Position numbers and translations under genes: made by a program. From assembly GCF_004101865.1 (NCBI RefSeq), contig NZ_CP026118.1, forward strand, positions 1,505,001 through 1,569,000: DNA of 64,000 nucleotides. Direction: 5' to 3'. Below are positions 28,387-35,765 of the stretch, piece by piece. Positions within the stretch are counted from its first letter, which is position 1. Each line of letters opens with the position of its first letter. The DNA comes from Halobacillus litoralis. Its GTDB lineage: Bacteria; Bacillota; Bacilli; Bacillales; Halobacillaceae. Below the pieces are notes generated by a model. It was given only the letters and a program-made list of their open reading frames with translations, searched no databases and was not told the origin of the DNA.

Positions 28387-29391
28387 CTAAACAAGACGTT
28401 GAGTTTTCAATAATTGATACAATTCCTCTAAACTTAGCGGCTGACCTCCAGATGAGCTATACGTCCCGGGCCGGGCTTTTCTTCCGCCTTCGTAACGGAC
28501 ATTTCCTTTTGTAAAAAAAGGGATGACGTACATATCTGATAAATCCCATGCTGTCAAAGATTCCTCATGCGTCATTAACTCTTCATACATTTTCTCCCCT
28601 GGTCGTAAACCGATTTCCTCAATACTTATCTTATTTGAATCTAAGCCATGTTGCTGGCAGGTTTCATCAATTACTACCCTTGTTAGGGTCGCTAATGAAA
28701 CAATCGGCATTTTCAATACAAAGATCTCGCCTCCCTTAGCTTCCTTCAAGGCTTTAATCGTTAGCGTTGTCGCCTGTTCTAGCGTCATCATAAACCGGGT
28801 CATCGTGCTGTCTGTTACCGTGATCTTCTTATTTTCCAAAATTTGATGTTTAAAAAGAGGGATGACTGACCCTCTTGAGCCCATGACATTCCCAAAGCGA
28901 ACACTGGAAAATGCTGTTTTTTTGTTCCCTTTACTGTATTCCGCAGCTGTGATCAATCGTTCCGCCGTCAATTTCGTTGCACCATAAGTATTCGTCGGCG
29001 ATATCGCTTTGTCCGTGCTTGTGAACACGACTTTGCTTACATTCTGCTCCAGTGCTGCTTTAATGACATTATTCGTCCCGTGAACATTCGTGAGCACAGC
29101 TTCATAAGGATTGTATTCGCAAGCAGGCACATGCTTCATCGCAGCTAAATGAAACACATAGTCGATTTCCTGCATCGCGGTGTGAAGTCTATCATAGTCA
29201 CGGATGTCACCGATTAGAAAACGGACATTCTCCCTTTCACCTAAGTCATTTTGGAGTTGGTGTTGTTTATGCTCATCACGGCTGAATACTCTTATGGCAC
29301 TTGGAGACTCATGAAGTAACGTTTTTACGATACTCGTGCCGATGGTCCCCGTCCCTCCAATTACTAATATTTTCTTTCCTTTAAAAAACAC
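28387..29391 (-). CDS. pseB: UDP-GlcNAc 4,6-dehydratase (inverting) PseB
   Basis: First step of the Pse pathway: dehydrates and epimerises UDP-GlcNAc to the L-arabino 4-keto sugar. NAD loop VIGGTGTIGTSIV; active site AAMKHVP, STDKAISPTNTYGATK (Asp-127, Lys-128, Tyr-136, Lys-140), and SVRFGNVMGSRGSV, as in the Polysacc_synt_2 family. 334 residues. The start is GTG at 29391 with AAAGGAG 8 bases upstream. It is the first gene of the pse operon; upstream lie the 123-bp repeats and a region where I find no convincing promoter. Confidence 0.92.
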   Translation of the reverse strand: MFFKGKKILVIGGTGTIGTSIVKTLLHESPSAIRVFSRDEHKQHQLQNDLGERENVRFLIGDIRDYDRLHTAMQEIDYVFHLAAMKHVPACEYNPYEAVLTNVHGTNNVIKAALEQNVSKVVFTSTDKAISPTNTYGATKLTAERLITAAEYSKGNKKTAFSSVRFGNVMGSRGSVIPLFKHQILENKKITVTDSTMTRFMMTLEQATTLTIKALKEAKGGEIFVLKMPIVSLATLTRVVIDETCQQHGLDSNKISIEEIGLRPGEKMYEELMTHEESLTAWDLSDMYVIPFFTKGNVRYEGGRKARPGTYSSSGGQPLSLEELYQLLKTQRLV

Positions 29392-29530
29392 AGAACCTTC
29401 TCCTTTTTCAGCAATCTAGTATTTTCACCTAATGAAGTAGGCAGTATTATCCCTTGATACAAACATACTTTTGACTATTATTTATATTCCATAAATAGAA
29501 TTTGGTGAACATAATAGATTCCAGCCTAGA

Positions 29531-29820
29531 ATCAAAAGCGGAAGCGCCTTGATCACCCCCGACAAGCTTAAGCAAACCTTTGAAGTGGCGGTCTTTTGCC
29601 ACAGCAAAGGGCTTGCTTAAGACCTCGAGGGGGTAGGCGCTGGAGCTAGACGAATCAAAAGCGCAAGCGCCTTGATCACCCCCGACAAGCTTAAGCAAAC
29701 CTTTGAGGTGGCGGCCTTTTGCCACAGCAAAGGGCTTGCTTAAGACCTCGAGGGGGTAGGCGCTGGAGCTGGTCGAATCAAAAGCGCAAGCGCCTTGATC
29801 ACTCCCGACAAGCTTAAGAA
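29531..29820. repeat. Tandem array of 123-bp structured repeats (two full units and one partial)
   Basis: Units begin with ATCAAAAGCG at 29531, 29654 and 29777, an exact 123-base period. Each carries AAGCGCCTTGATCACCCCCG, then CTTAAG, a central hairpin (CAAACCTTTG with inner GTGGC/GCCAC, and CAAAGGGCTTG), then CTTAAG, CTCGAGGGGG and TAGGCGCTGGAGCT. The two halves are complementary (GCGCC/GGCGC, CCCCGA/TCGAGGGG). The third unit stops after CTTAAG. Translation gives a repetitive 126-codon frame that I reject. Related array at 42451. Confidence 0.9.
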
Positions 29821-29870
29821 CTTCCACATCTTGCGGTGTCTACTCAAGTTTCACTTATAATTACTCACAC

Positions 29871-29898
29871 AAAAAAGCGCAGGAAAACGCCCTGCGCT
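29871..29898 (-). terminator. Terminator after the surface-carbohydrate gene
   Basis: AGCGCAGG pairs with CCTGCGCT (29876-29898) around GCGTTTT on the minus strand, then TTTTTTG. It separates the 29951 gene from pseB. Confidence 0.87.
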
Positions 29899-29950
29899 AA
29901 GTTCAGAAATTCCCTTCATTGATTTCTTATCTATACTTGATAATCAAAAA

Positions 29951-31219
29951 TTAATTTTTCAAATGAAACAATCGATCAGCAAGCGGGGTGATTTTCACAT
30001 GGTCTGTTAGATTTTGTTGTTCTATATGGTCGATCCCCTTAAAAAAATCCGCTATTTCCTGAGAAATAAGCGAAGGAAACATCTGCTTAATCTTTTTCCT
30101 GGTATCTCTCTTAAAGCGATAATGTTTGGAAGGTCGCTTATTTTCTGAAGAGAGGGAAACAGAATCCAGATGTCCTAAAATTATCTTGTATGCAAATTCA
30201 TTTCTCTTTTCCGGGCCGTAAAAATCAGATAAAAGTGCTGACTTCTTCTTTTCTCTTCTTATTCTCTTTCCTTTTATCCAGGAAGACTCATTTTGACTGA
30301 TCAATATTTGTAATTCCTTAAGGCTAGTTACAGATTCACTAACGTCTTGGGTGAGAGGAACATCATAAGTCGGCGATTGAACAGGCATATAAGAAATCAC
30401 CATTTGATCAAGCAGATATCCCTCTATCCCAGTCGTACACCCATTATGAATGAGCGCTGATGCTCCTAACAACCAATGGAGGACATAACCACTTCGAATG
30501 ACCTGGACATTTTCCAGTCCAAGTAAATCCTTTTGGTAGCTTTCCATTCGTTCAGCTGGATGAGGACGGACGATAAAGGCTAAAGCTGGGTGGTTTTTAC
30601 TCAACTGTTTGATCATCGATATAAAATGACCGTAGAGTTTTTTTATATATTCTTCTTGCGGACTCAAGTGGCCACCCTTTTTCCCACTTATTGTATTGTA
30701 CAGGGTGAAACGAGTGTTAATAAGTATGTAAGGACCGTACTTGTTCTTCAATTCTTCCCCTTTCTCCTGATAAACGACACGATATTTGGGACTAAGCAGA
30801 TCGAACCTCGGATTACCTGTAACGGTACAATTACTTTTGAACTGAGGGTAGGCCTTTTCAATAACTCGTTTCTGGCTATCGCCCCAACAATATACGTGGT
30901 CGAGTTGTGGAAGGAGATCCTGATGCATCCGGCTTCTCAAATAAATATTTTCATCAGGAAAAATCAGCCCTTCTTCATCCAATTCCACGACGTAATGCCC
31001 CCTTTGATCTGCTTGGGTCAGTACCTTCTTCCGGAATCCCCGTGCATATCCTTTCCCTAAAAAGATACCTCTAGGGTAAATGCCGGATGCTTCTTGAACT
31101 TTACTATGCTCACCTATGATCACCTGATAACCTTCTGAAAGGGCATAATAAGCCAATAACAGTTTCCCATCTAATTCCCTTGATTTGATTTCGATAGGTA
31201 AGTAAAGAATGCCCCCCAT
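29951..31219 (-). CDS. Surface carbohydrate biosynthesis protein
   Basis: A 422-residue protein from the ATG at 31219 (MGGILYLPIEIKSRELDGKL), with GAAGGGGG 7 bases upstream; an upstream in-frame extension of 34 residues lacks a binding site. ILYLPIEIKSRELDGKLLLAYYA is the N-terminal hallmark (split here: ILYLPIEIKSR then ELDGKLLLAYYA) of proteins annotated as surface carbohydrate biosynthesis. VTGNPRFDLL, FIVRPHPAER and LIHNGCTTGIEGYLLD form a GT-B-like C-terminal half. It occurs in nonulosonate clusters elsewhere; its reaction is not established. It has its own terminator and is a distant structural cousin of the three paralogues nearby. Confidence 0.72.
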   Translation of the reverse strand: MGGILYLPIEIKSRELDGKLLLAYYALSEGYQVIIGEHSKVQEASGIYPRGIFLGKGYARGFRKKVLTQADQRGHYVVELDEEGLIFPDENIYLRSRMHQDLLPQLDHVYCWGDSQKRVIEKAYPQFKSNCTVTGNPRFDLLSPKYRVVYQEKGEELKNKYGPYILINTRFTLYNTISGKKGGHLSPQEEYIKKLYGHFISMIKQLSKNHPALAFIVRPHPAERMESYQKDLLGLENVQVIRSGYVLHWLLGASALIHNGCTTGIEGYLLDQMVISYMPVQSPTYDVPLTQDVSESVTSLKELQILISQNESSWIKGKRIRREKKKSALLSDFYGPEKRNEFAYKIILGHLDSVSLSSENKRPSKHYRFKRDTRKKIKQMFPSLISQEIADFFKGIDHIEQQNLTDHVKITPLADRLFHLKN

Positions 31220-31402
31220 ACCACCGCCCCCTTCTATTAATCTGGGTTTTATTAAACTGAGAGATTTGTGAAGTTGACTATACCGAAACCACCAAGCCAT
31301 TTCATCAAAAGGTTCTACCATGGAGGGATACCTGACCCCGCCTTACCAGATTATACTTATTTTTGAAAGCTTCTAAAGACATTTCATATCACAAGTGGTG
31401 TT

Positions 31403-31488
31403 GAGAAAGGGGGAGACACTTGTGGGATACACGGGTCAGGTGAGACCCAGGCTCACGCCCACGGAAAGCGCCACCTCCCCCCTTTCTT
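31403..31488. repeat. Palindromic intergenic repeat element, copy 3 (shorter)
   Basis: GAGAAAGGGGGAG (31403-31415) pairs with CTCCCCCCTTTCTTC (31475-31489), one C bulged. On the minus strand the interior has CGCTTTCCGTGGGCGTGAGCC and CCCACAAGTGTCTC (written here in parts of at most 20), matching copy 1 at 14736. It lies in the 350-base gap 31220-31570 and may stop transcription after the 31571 gene. I see no other feature in that gap. Confidence 0.72.
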
Positions 31489-31570
31489 CACGCTGTATCT
31501 TGGACTCGGTCCTTCAACAACCCTGGATGTTTATGGAACAAAATTACTTTATGAATAAAATGGCTGTAGT

Positions 31571-32989
31571 TTATGATTTTGTTAAACGTGTAATGAGGTC
31601 CTTTAAAGTCTCCGCAGAAGACTTCTTGATCGGATATGCTGTTGCCATGAATTCATTCCTTTTCAACACAACCCTCTTCTGTAACGATCGCTTCTGAAAA
31701 TAGCGATGCACGACTTCTGCCAGCTTTGCCGGGTCTTTTTGAACAAGCTCTTCTAATTGATCATAATAACCAGTGTATGTGGGGGTGGTCGTCGATAAAA
31801 TAAAAACCGGTTTATTGGCAATCATCGCTTCTAACCCGACTGTAGAAATATAAGCAACTACTGCATCGGAATAGGGAAGCAAATCATATAAGTGATACTG
31901 TTTAGATGAGGAAGTATAGGTATATTTAGTAGTCAGTTCATGAGGCTTTGAAGCTGGGAAGTCTTTTATAATAATATTATAATCACCCAATTGATGAAGA
32001 GCCTGAACCATCAATCCCCATTTTTTCACATAGGCTTGCCCTCTCACAATGACTAATATGGTCTTCTTTCTAATATCCAACCCTAAGTCTTTATAAAGCT
32101 TTTCTCTAGTAAAAGAGGGTTTTCGGTTGATTATATCAAACCTTGGATGCCCCACTATATCAACCGCCTGTTCCGAAACTCCCATTTTCTTGAACCAATT
32201 CACCTCGAATTGGCCATAAACCGCATCGACATCCGCTACTTTCGGTAAATAGCCCATTTCACTAGCGATCATTCCATGCTGCATGCAAATTGTAGGTATA
32301 TTCTCTTCGGCAGCGACCATCGCCATTGTCCGACTTTGATAGTAATGGGTTGAGGAAAATACAATACAAGAAACAGGGACTTTACGAAAGAAGTTTTTAG
32401 ACTCTACAATACGTCGGACGATTCCATTAATCTGTCGATCGAAGGCGAGCCTGAAGGTGGGGTCGTTAAACACTGGATGATCTTTATGTTTTGAAATAAT
32501 ATTTTCGGACACTTTTTGTAAAGCAAGCACATCCTTATCAACATTTTCCAAATAATCGATCAGATAACTGGCCGTAAGCCCTTCTCTGGTCTTGGCGTTC
32601 GCTACCTTTTTCCCTTTACCTCTGACATCGCGAATAACAAAAGTATCCTCCGGCTTAAAATGCTTCAGGATGATATCACTCGGGAAACGCAGCAGATTGG
32701 CAGTATTATACAAGGCGACTTTCCCATTGTTCTTGCGTTTCTTATGGGTGGTATGAGATTTTTTATAATCAGTGAAGAGTTTTTGAAAAGATGGTTTATC
32801 CTTAATGTGATGAGAAAGGTGATCTGAAAAATTCTCTGAAGTAAGATTTGTTTTGACATAAGGGTTATCTCTAATCAAGCTTCTGAAATGACACAAATAA
32901 GGAATGGAAAAGCCCCGATACTCAACGGTCTTGAACACTTCCAGGAATTCTTGATAAAGTGACCAGAAATTCCGTTCAAAAACATTCAT
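31571..32989 (-). CDS. Paralogue B of the uncharacterised glycan-cluster protein
   Basis: A 472-residue protein starting MNVFERNFWSLYQEFLEVF, clearly related along its length to the products at 26834 and 33001. Shared blocks are YRGFSIPYLCHFRSLI, TICMQHGMIASEMGYLPK, DAVYGQFEVNWF, VGHPRFDII, ILVIVRGQ, VVAYISTVGLEAMIANKPV and TYTGYYDQLEELVQKDPAKL. It lacks the Lys-rich insert of paralogue A. Its start lies 11 bases after the 33001 gene, with GGGGGG upstream. It is cytoplasmic as far as I can see; a glycosyltransferase role is inferred from the C-terminal pattern. Confidence 0.7.
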   Translation of the reverse strand: MNVFERNFWSLYQEFLEVFKTVEYRGFSIPYLCHFRSLIRDNPYVKTNLTSENFSDHLSHHIKDKPSFQKLFTDYKKSHTTHKKRKNNGKVALYNTANLLRFPSDIILKHFKPEDTFVIRDVRGKGKKVANAKTREGLTASYLIDYLENVDKDVLALQKVSENIISKHKDHPVFNDPTFRLAFDRQINGIVRRIVESKNFFRKVPVSCIVFSSTHYYQSRTMAMVAAEENIPTICMQHGMIASEMGYLPKVADVDAVYGQFEVNWFKKMGVSEQAVDIVGHPRFDIINRKPSFTREKLYKDLGLDIRKKTILVIVRGQAYVKKWGLMVQALHQLGDYNIIIKDFPASKPHELTTKYTYTSSSKQYHLYDLLPYSDAVVAYISTVGLEAMIANKPVFILSTTTPTYTGYYDQLEELVQKDPAKLAEVVHRYFQKRSLQKRVVLKRNEFMATAYPIKKSSAETLKDLITRLTKS

Positions 32990-33000
32990 CTTATCCCCCC

Positions 33001-34410
33001 CTATAGCGTTATCGAATCAATTAATGCCTTCAATTGTTCAATCGCAGTTCTCGGGTCCTGTGTATAATGACCGGCTAGAAACTCCTTCCTTTTTTCTTCC
33101 CACTTCTGATTCTGTTTTCCTTCCAGCGTGATCATTAAGTGTTTAATCATAGGTTGTGGAGATTCGTACATATACTCCGCCATTCCTTTGTAATAGTTGG
33201 TTGTACTTTCAGCCAATGTCTTCAACTTCCATAAAAATACGGGCTTACCCGCCAACATCGCTTCTAAAATAATTGTTGACTCGTAACTGACTACTGCATC
33301 GACGTTATGCAGTAAATCATAAAGATGGGTATCATCAGCAAATTTAATATGAGGGAAGCTCTTCTGAAGTTCTACTGTTTTGGCAGAATTTCTTTGTTTT
33401 CCGTTCCGTTGTTTGACAATGACTTTTATATTCTTTTTCTGCCCGATCTGTTTTAAAAAAGATTGAGGAAAATCGGTTTCCAAGTGATGGATGACTAATA
33501 GCACTGCTTTGTCCTTCGCACTCATACCAAAGTAGGAACGAAAGGCATCTGGCTTCATGGGTTTCCGAACGCTGATTTCATCGAACCGTGGATGACCGAT
33601 CTCTTTCAATGCGTGATCAGGAGCACCTTTTGAGGAATACCATTTACTTTCGAACTTCCCGTAAATCGCTTGATACGTAGCGACCAGAGGGAGGTATCCA
33701 AACTCCAGCATGATCACCCCATGCTGTAAGCAAATGGTCGGGATTCCTTTTGATGAAGCTACTAAAGACAGAATTCTTGTATCGCTGCTATTGGTGGTCC
33801 CTACTACCAGGCAAGAAACAGAGTTGGATTCAAAAAACTTTTTTGCTGCCACGATTTGATTCATTATTTTAGGTATTTGGTTAATAAATCGAGTACGGAA
33901 ATTTCTATTACTATAAATGGGGTGTGGTTTGGCAGCATCTATATATTTTTCAGCTTTCCTTTCGTAGGCTTTAATCGTATTATCCTTGATAGACTGATAA
34001 CGATTTAGACCATCGACTACAACCCCATCCTCCTTCCCGACCTTCTTCACCGCCGGTTTAAGAAGAATAGTAGAAGATGAAGGGAAATGTGCTTTCAATA
34101 AAGGGGCAGGTATCCTTAAAACATTGTCATAAAAAACCACTTTCCCTTTATTTTTCGTTATTTTCTGTTTCACGGGAGAGAGGTAGACATCAAATAAAGA
34201 TTGCAATTGTTTTTCCTTTTTTAACAAACTTCTTTTTGTACCTGTATTTGGTTTACTATTTAGTAAATGATCGTGAATTTTTTCATTTTCATAAATGAGG
34301 ACATAATAGGGGGAAACCAAAGGAATTGAAATGCCTAAGTAAGATAAACGTTTAAAATCATTAATGAACTCAGCATAGGACAGCCAATAATTACGTTCGA
34401 AATTATTCAT
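33001..34410 (-). CDS. Paralogue C of the uncharacterised glycan-cluster protein
   Basis: A 469-residue protein starting MNNFERNYWLSYAEFINDF. It is the most divergent of the three but keeps TICLQHGVIMLEFGYLPL, IYGKFESKWY, IGHPRFDEI and AVVSYESTIILEAMLAGKP, followed by a region rich in aromatic residues. RBS GAGGAGG lies 12 bases before the ATG. It is the first gene of a two-gene transcript with paralogue B. The function is unknown; GT-B-like transferase is the best guess. Confidence 0.68.
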   Translation of the reverse strand: MNNFERNYWLSYAEFINDFKRLSYLGISIPLVSPYYVLIYENEKIHDHLLNSKPNTGTKRSLLKKEKQLQSLFDVYLSPVKQKITKNKGKVVFYDNVLRIPAPLLKAHFPSSSTILLKPAVKKVGKEDGVVVDGLNRYQSIKDNTIKAYERKAEKYIDAAKPHPIYSNRNFRTRFINQIPKIMNQIVAAKKFFESNSVSCLVVGTTNSSDTRILSLVASSKGIPTICLQHGVIMLEFGYLPLVATYQAIYGKFESKWYSSKGAPDHALKEIGHPRFDEISVRKPMKPDAFRSYFGMSAKDKAVLLVIHHLETDFPQSFLKQIGQKKNIKVIVKQRNGKQRNSAKTVELQKSFPHIKFADDTHLYDLLHNVDAVVSYESTIILEAMLAGKPVFLWKLKTLAESTTNYYKGMAEYMYESPQPMIKHLMITLEGKQNQKWEEKRKEFLAGHYTQDPRTAIEQLKALIDSITL

Positions 34411-34555
34411 TTCTATTTGTTACCTCCTCTTCACCACAGCCCATTCGGAAACCCCATACTGAATCATCGTATGAAACTAACGCAAGAAAAATTAATGAAA
34501 CTGATAATTTCGTGGAGAACGTAACTGTCTCTCAGATGATATCTGGCCATTGAAT

Positions 34556-34588
34556 GAAAAAATCCCAAGGAAAAGTTCCCTGGGATTT
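34556..34588 (-). terminator. Terminator of the dioxygenase gene
   Basis: AATCCCAGGG pairs with CCTTGGGATT (34561-34587) around AACTTTT on the minus strand, then a T run. It follows the 34594 stop. Confidence 0.85.
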
Positions 34589-34593
34589 CTTAA

Positions 34594-35577
34594 TCATTCA
34601 TATTCTTTTTCAAAAACTTTTGTACTTCTGACTGTATCGATTGGTCGGACGTAATTTTCAATTTCCTCACGTTTCGGCTCGAGCTTTGGCGGCAATGCCA
34701 ACTTCTCTCCAAGTGTTTCATACGGTTCATCACCCATGAATCCCGGTCCGTCAGTCGCGAATTCAAAAAGGATTTGTGGCGCGACATTCGCATACAAAGA
34801 GCCGAAATAATGGCGATCGACGAATCCAGACGTGCGGAAGCCGAATTTTGGTAAGCGTTCAATCCATTCCTCCAGCGCATCACGATCCTCTACACGAAAG
34901 GCAGCATGGTGGACAGTGCCATAGCCTTGACGTGCTGGCGGTAGAATTGCATTGTACTCGACTACCACAGAAGCCCCATTTCCGCCTTTTCCGGCTTCAA
35001 ACAAACGGAATGATCCTTCTTCAGCAACCTCTCTGAACATCATCACTTTTTCCAACATCTCTTTAAAATACTTGACGTCATCGACTCGCACATACAATGG
35101 CCCAAGCCCTGTAATCGCGTATTCAAGCGGGATCGGTCCATTCTGCCACGGGGTCCCCGCAACTACTCCATCGTCGCTTTCATCAGATACGAGTTCATAA
35201 GCCTGATCGTCAAAATCGACGAAAGGAAGCACCTTTTTGCCAAAGCGTTCTTCAATACCTTTATGCTTTATCTCCAAACGGTCAAATCGTTTCTCCCAGT
35301 AATCAATCGCCGCATCGCTCGGTACTCGGAACGATGTTTTGGCAATTTCATTCGTCCCGTGTGAGCCCTTCGGAATTCCCGGAAAGTCAAAGAACGTCAT
35401 GTCCGTCCCTGGACTCCCTTTATCATCAGCAAAGAACAGGTGATAGGTTTCTATATCATCCTGGTTCACCGTTTTCTTCACAAGTCGCATCCCCAACACA
35501 TATGTGAAAAATTCATAATTCTTTTCCGCACTGCTCGTTATGGCGGTCACATGGTGAATCCCTTTCAATTCGTTCAT
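34594..35577 (-). CDS. Ring-cleaving dioxygenase, VOC superfamily (MhqO/MhqA-like)
   Basis: A 327-residue two-domain glyoxalase-fold protein. The N-terminus MNELKGIHHVTAITS gives a first metal His (8 or 9), the second domain has GTVHHAAFRVEDRDALEEWI, and a Glu lies in ILFEFATDGPGF, the usual 2-His-1-Glu set. Bacillus relatives (MhqA, MhqE, MhqO) deal with hydroquinones and catechols and are repressed by MhqR. An MhqR-like site overlaps the promoter start here, which supports this assignment. Single-gene unit with its own terminator. Confidence 0.85.
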   Translation of the reverse strand: MNELKGIHHVTAITSSAEKNYEFFTYVLGMRLVKKTVNQDDIETYHLFFADDKGSPGTDMTFFDFPGIPKGSHGTNEIAKTSFRVPSDAAIDYWEKRFDRLEIKHKGIEERFGKKVLPFVDFDDQAYELVSDESDDGVVAGTPWQNGPIPLEYAITGLGPLYVRVDDVKYFKEMLEKVMMFREVAEEGSFRLFEAGKGGNGASVVVEYNAILPPARQGYGTVHHAAFRVEDRDALEEWIERLPKFGFRTSGFVDRHYFGSLYANVAPQILFEFATDGPGFMGDEPYETLGEKLALPPKLEPKREEIENYVRPIDTVRSTKVFEKEYE

Positions 35578-35617
35578 AACATCCCCTCCATTTATCTATA
35601 GTCATCCGGCCGCAAAT

Positions 35618-35635
35618 TGTCTCAACTTCAAGATA
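35618..35635 (-). promoter_or_regulatory. MhqR-like operator
   Basis: The minus strand reads TATCTTGAAGTTGAGACA, an imperfect palindrome. From memory the Bacillus subtilis MhqR site is close to TATCTCGAATTCGAGATA, giving 14 of 18 matches. It lies directly after the -10 box of the dioxygenase promoter, where a MarR-type repressor would block transcription. No mhqR gene is in the window. Confidence 0.5.
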
Positions 35636-35664
35636 AATATAATATATTACTCTTCTTCTGTCAA
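35636..35664 (-). promoter_or_regulatory. Dioxygenase gene promoter
   Basis: TTGACA (35659-35664) and TATATT (35636-35641) on the minus strand are 17 bases apart. Confidence 0.8.
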
Positions 35665-35765
35665 TTTCTGTGTGCTCAATTTACCTCTAAAAGCATAAAC
35701 CTTAGAAAGAAGGATCCCCCTTCTCTTTTCCATCACGAATATCTTGCAAAAGGAGGTTCATTGCT

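Noticed and set aside
29392..29530. Promoter for pseB (GATAAT near 29445)
   Set aside because: The -10-like box has no acceptable -35 at the right distance and no flagellar sigma-D match; not supportable from sequence alone.
29447..29827. 126-codon open frame with repeated peptide units on the minus strand
   Set aside because: It is only the translation of the 123-bp structured repeats (123 is a multiple of 3, so the frame stays open). No binding site, and the DNA is explained by stems.
31395..31697. 100-codon plus-strand frame next to paralogue B
   Set aside because: Covers the palindromic repeat and the antisense of the 31571 gene; no family resemblance.
34420..34530. Promoter for the paralogue C-B transcript
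   Set aside because: A TTGCGT box lacks a proper -10 partner; left out.
35709..35727. Possible attenuator hairpin in the tcyP leader (AGAAGG/CCTTCT)
   Set aside because: Stem of six pairs with only a short T-containing run; no T-box, S-box or other leader motif found, so too weak to call.
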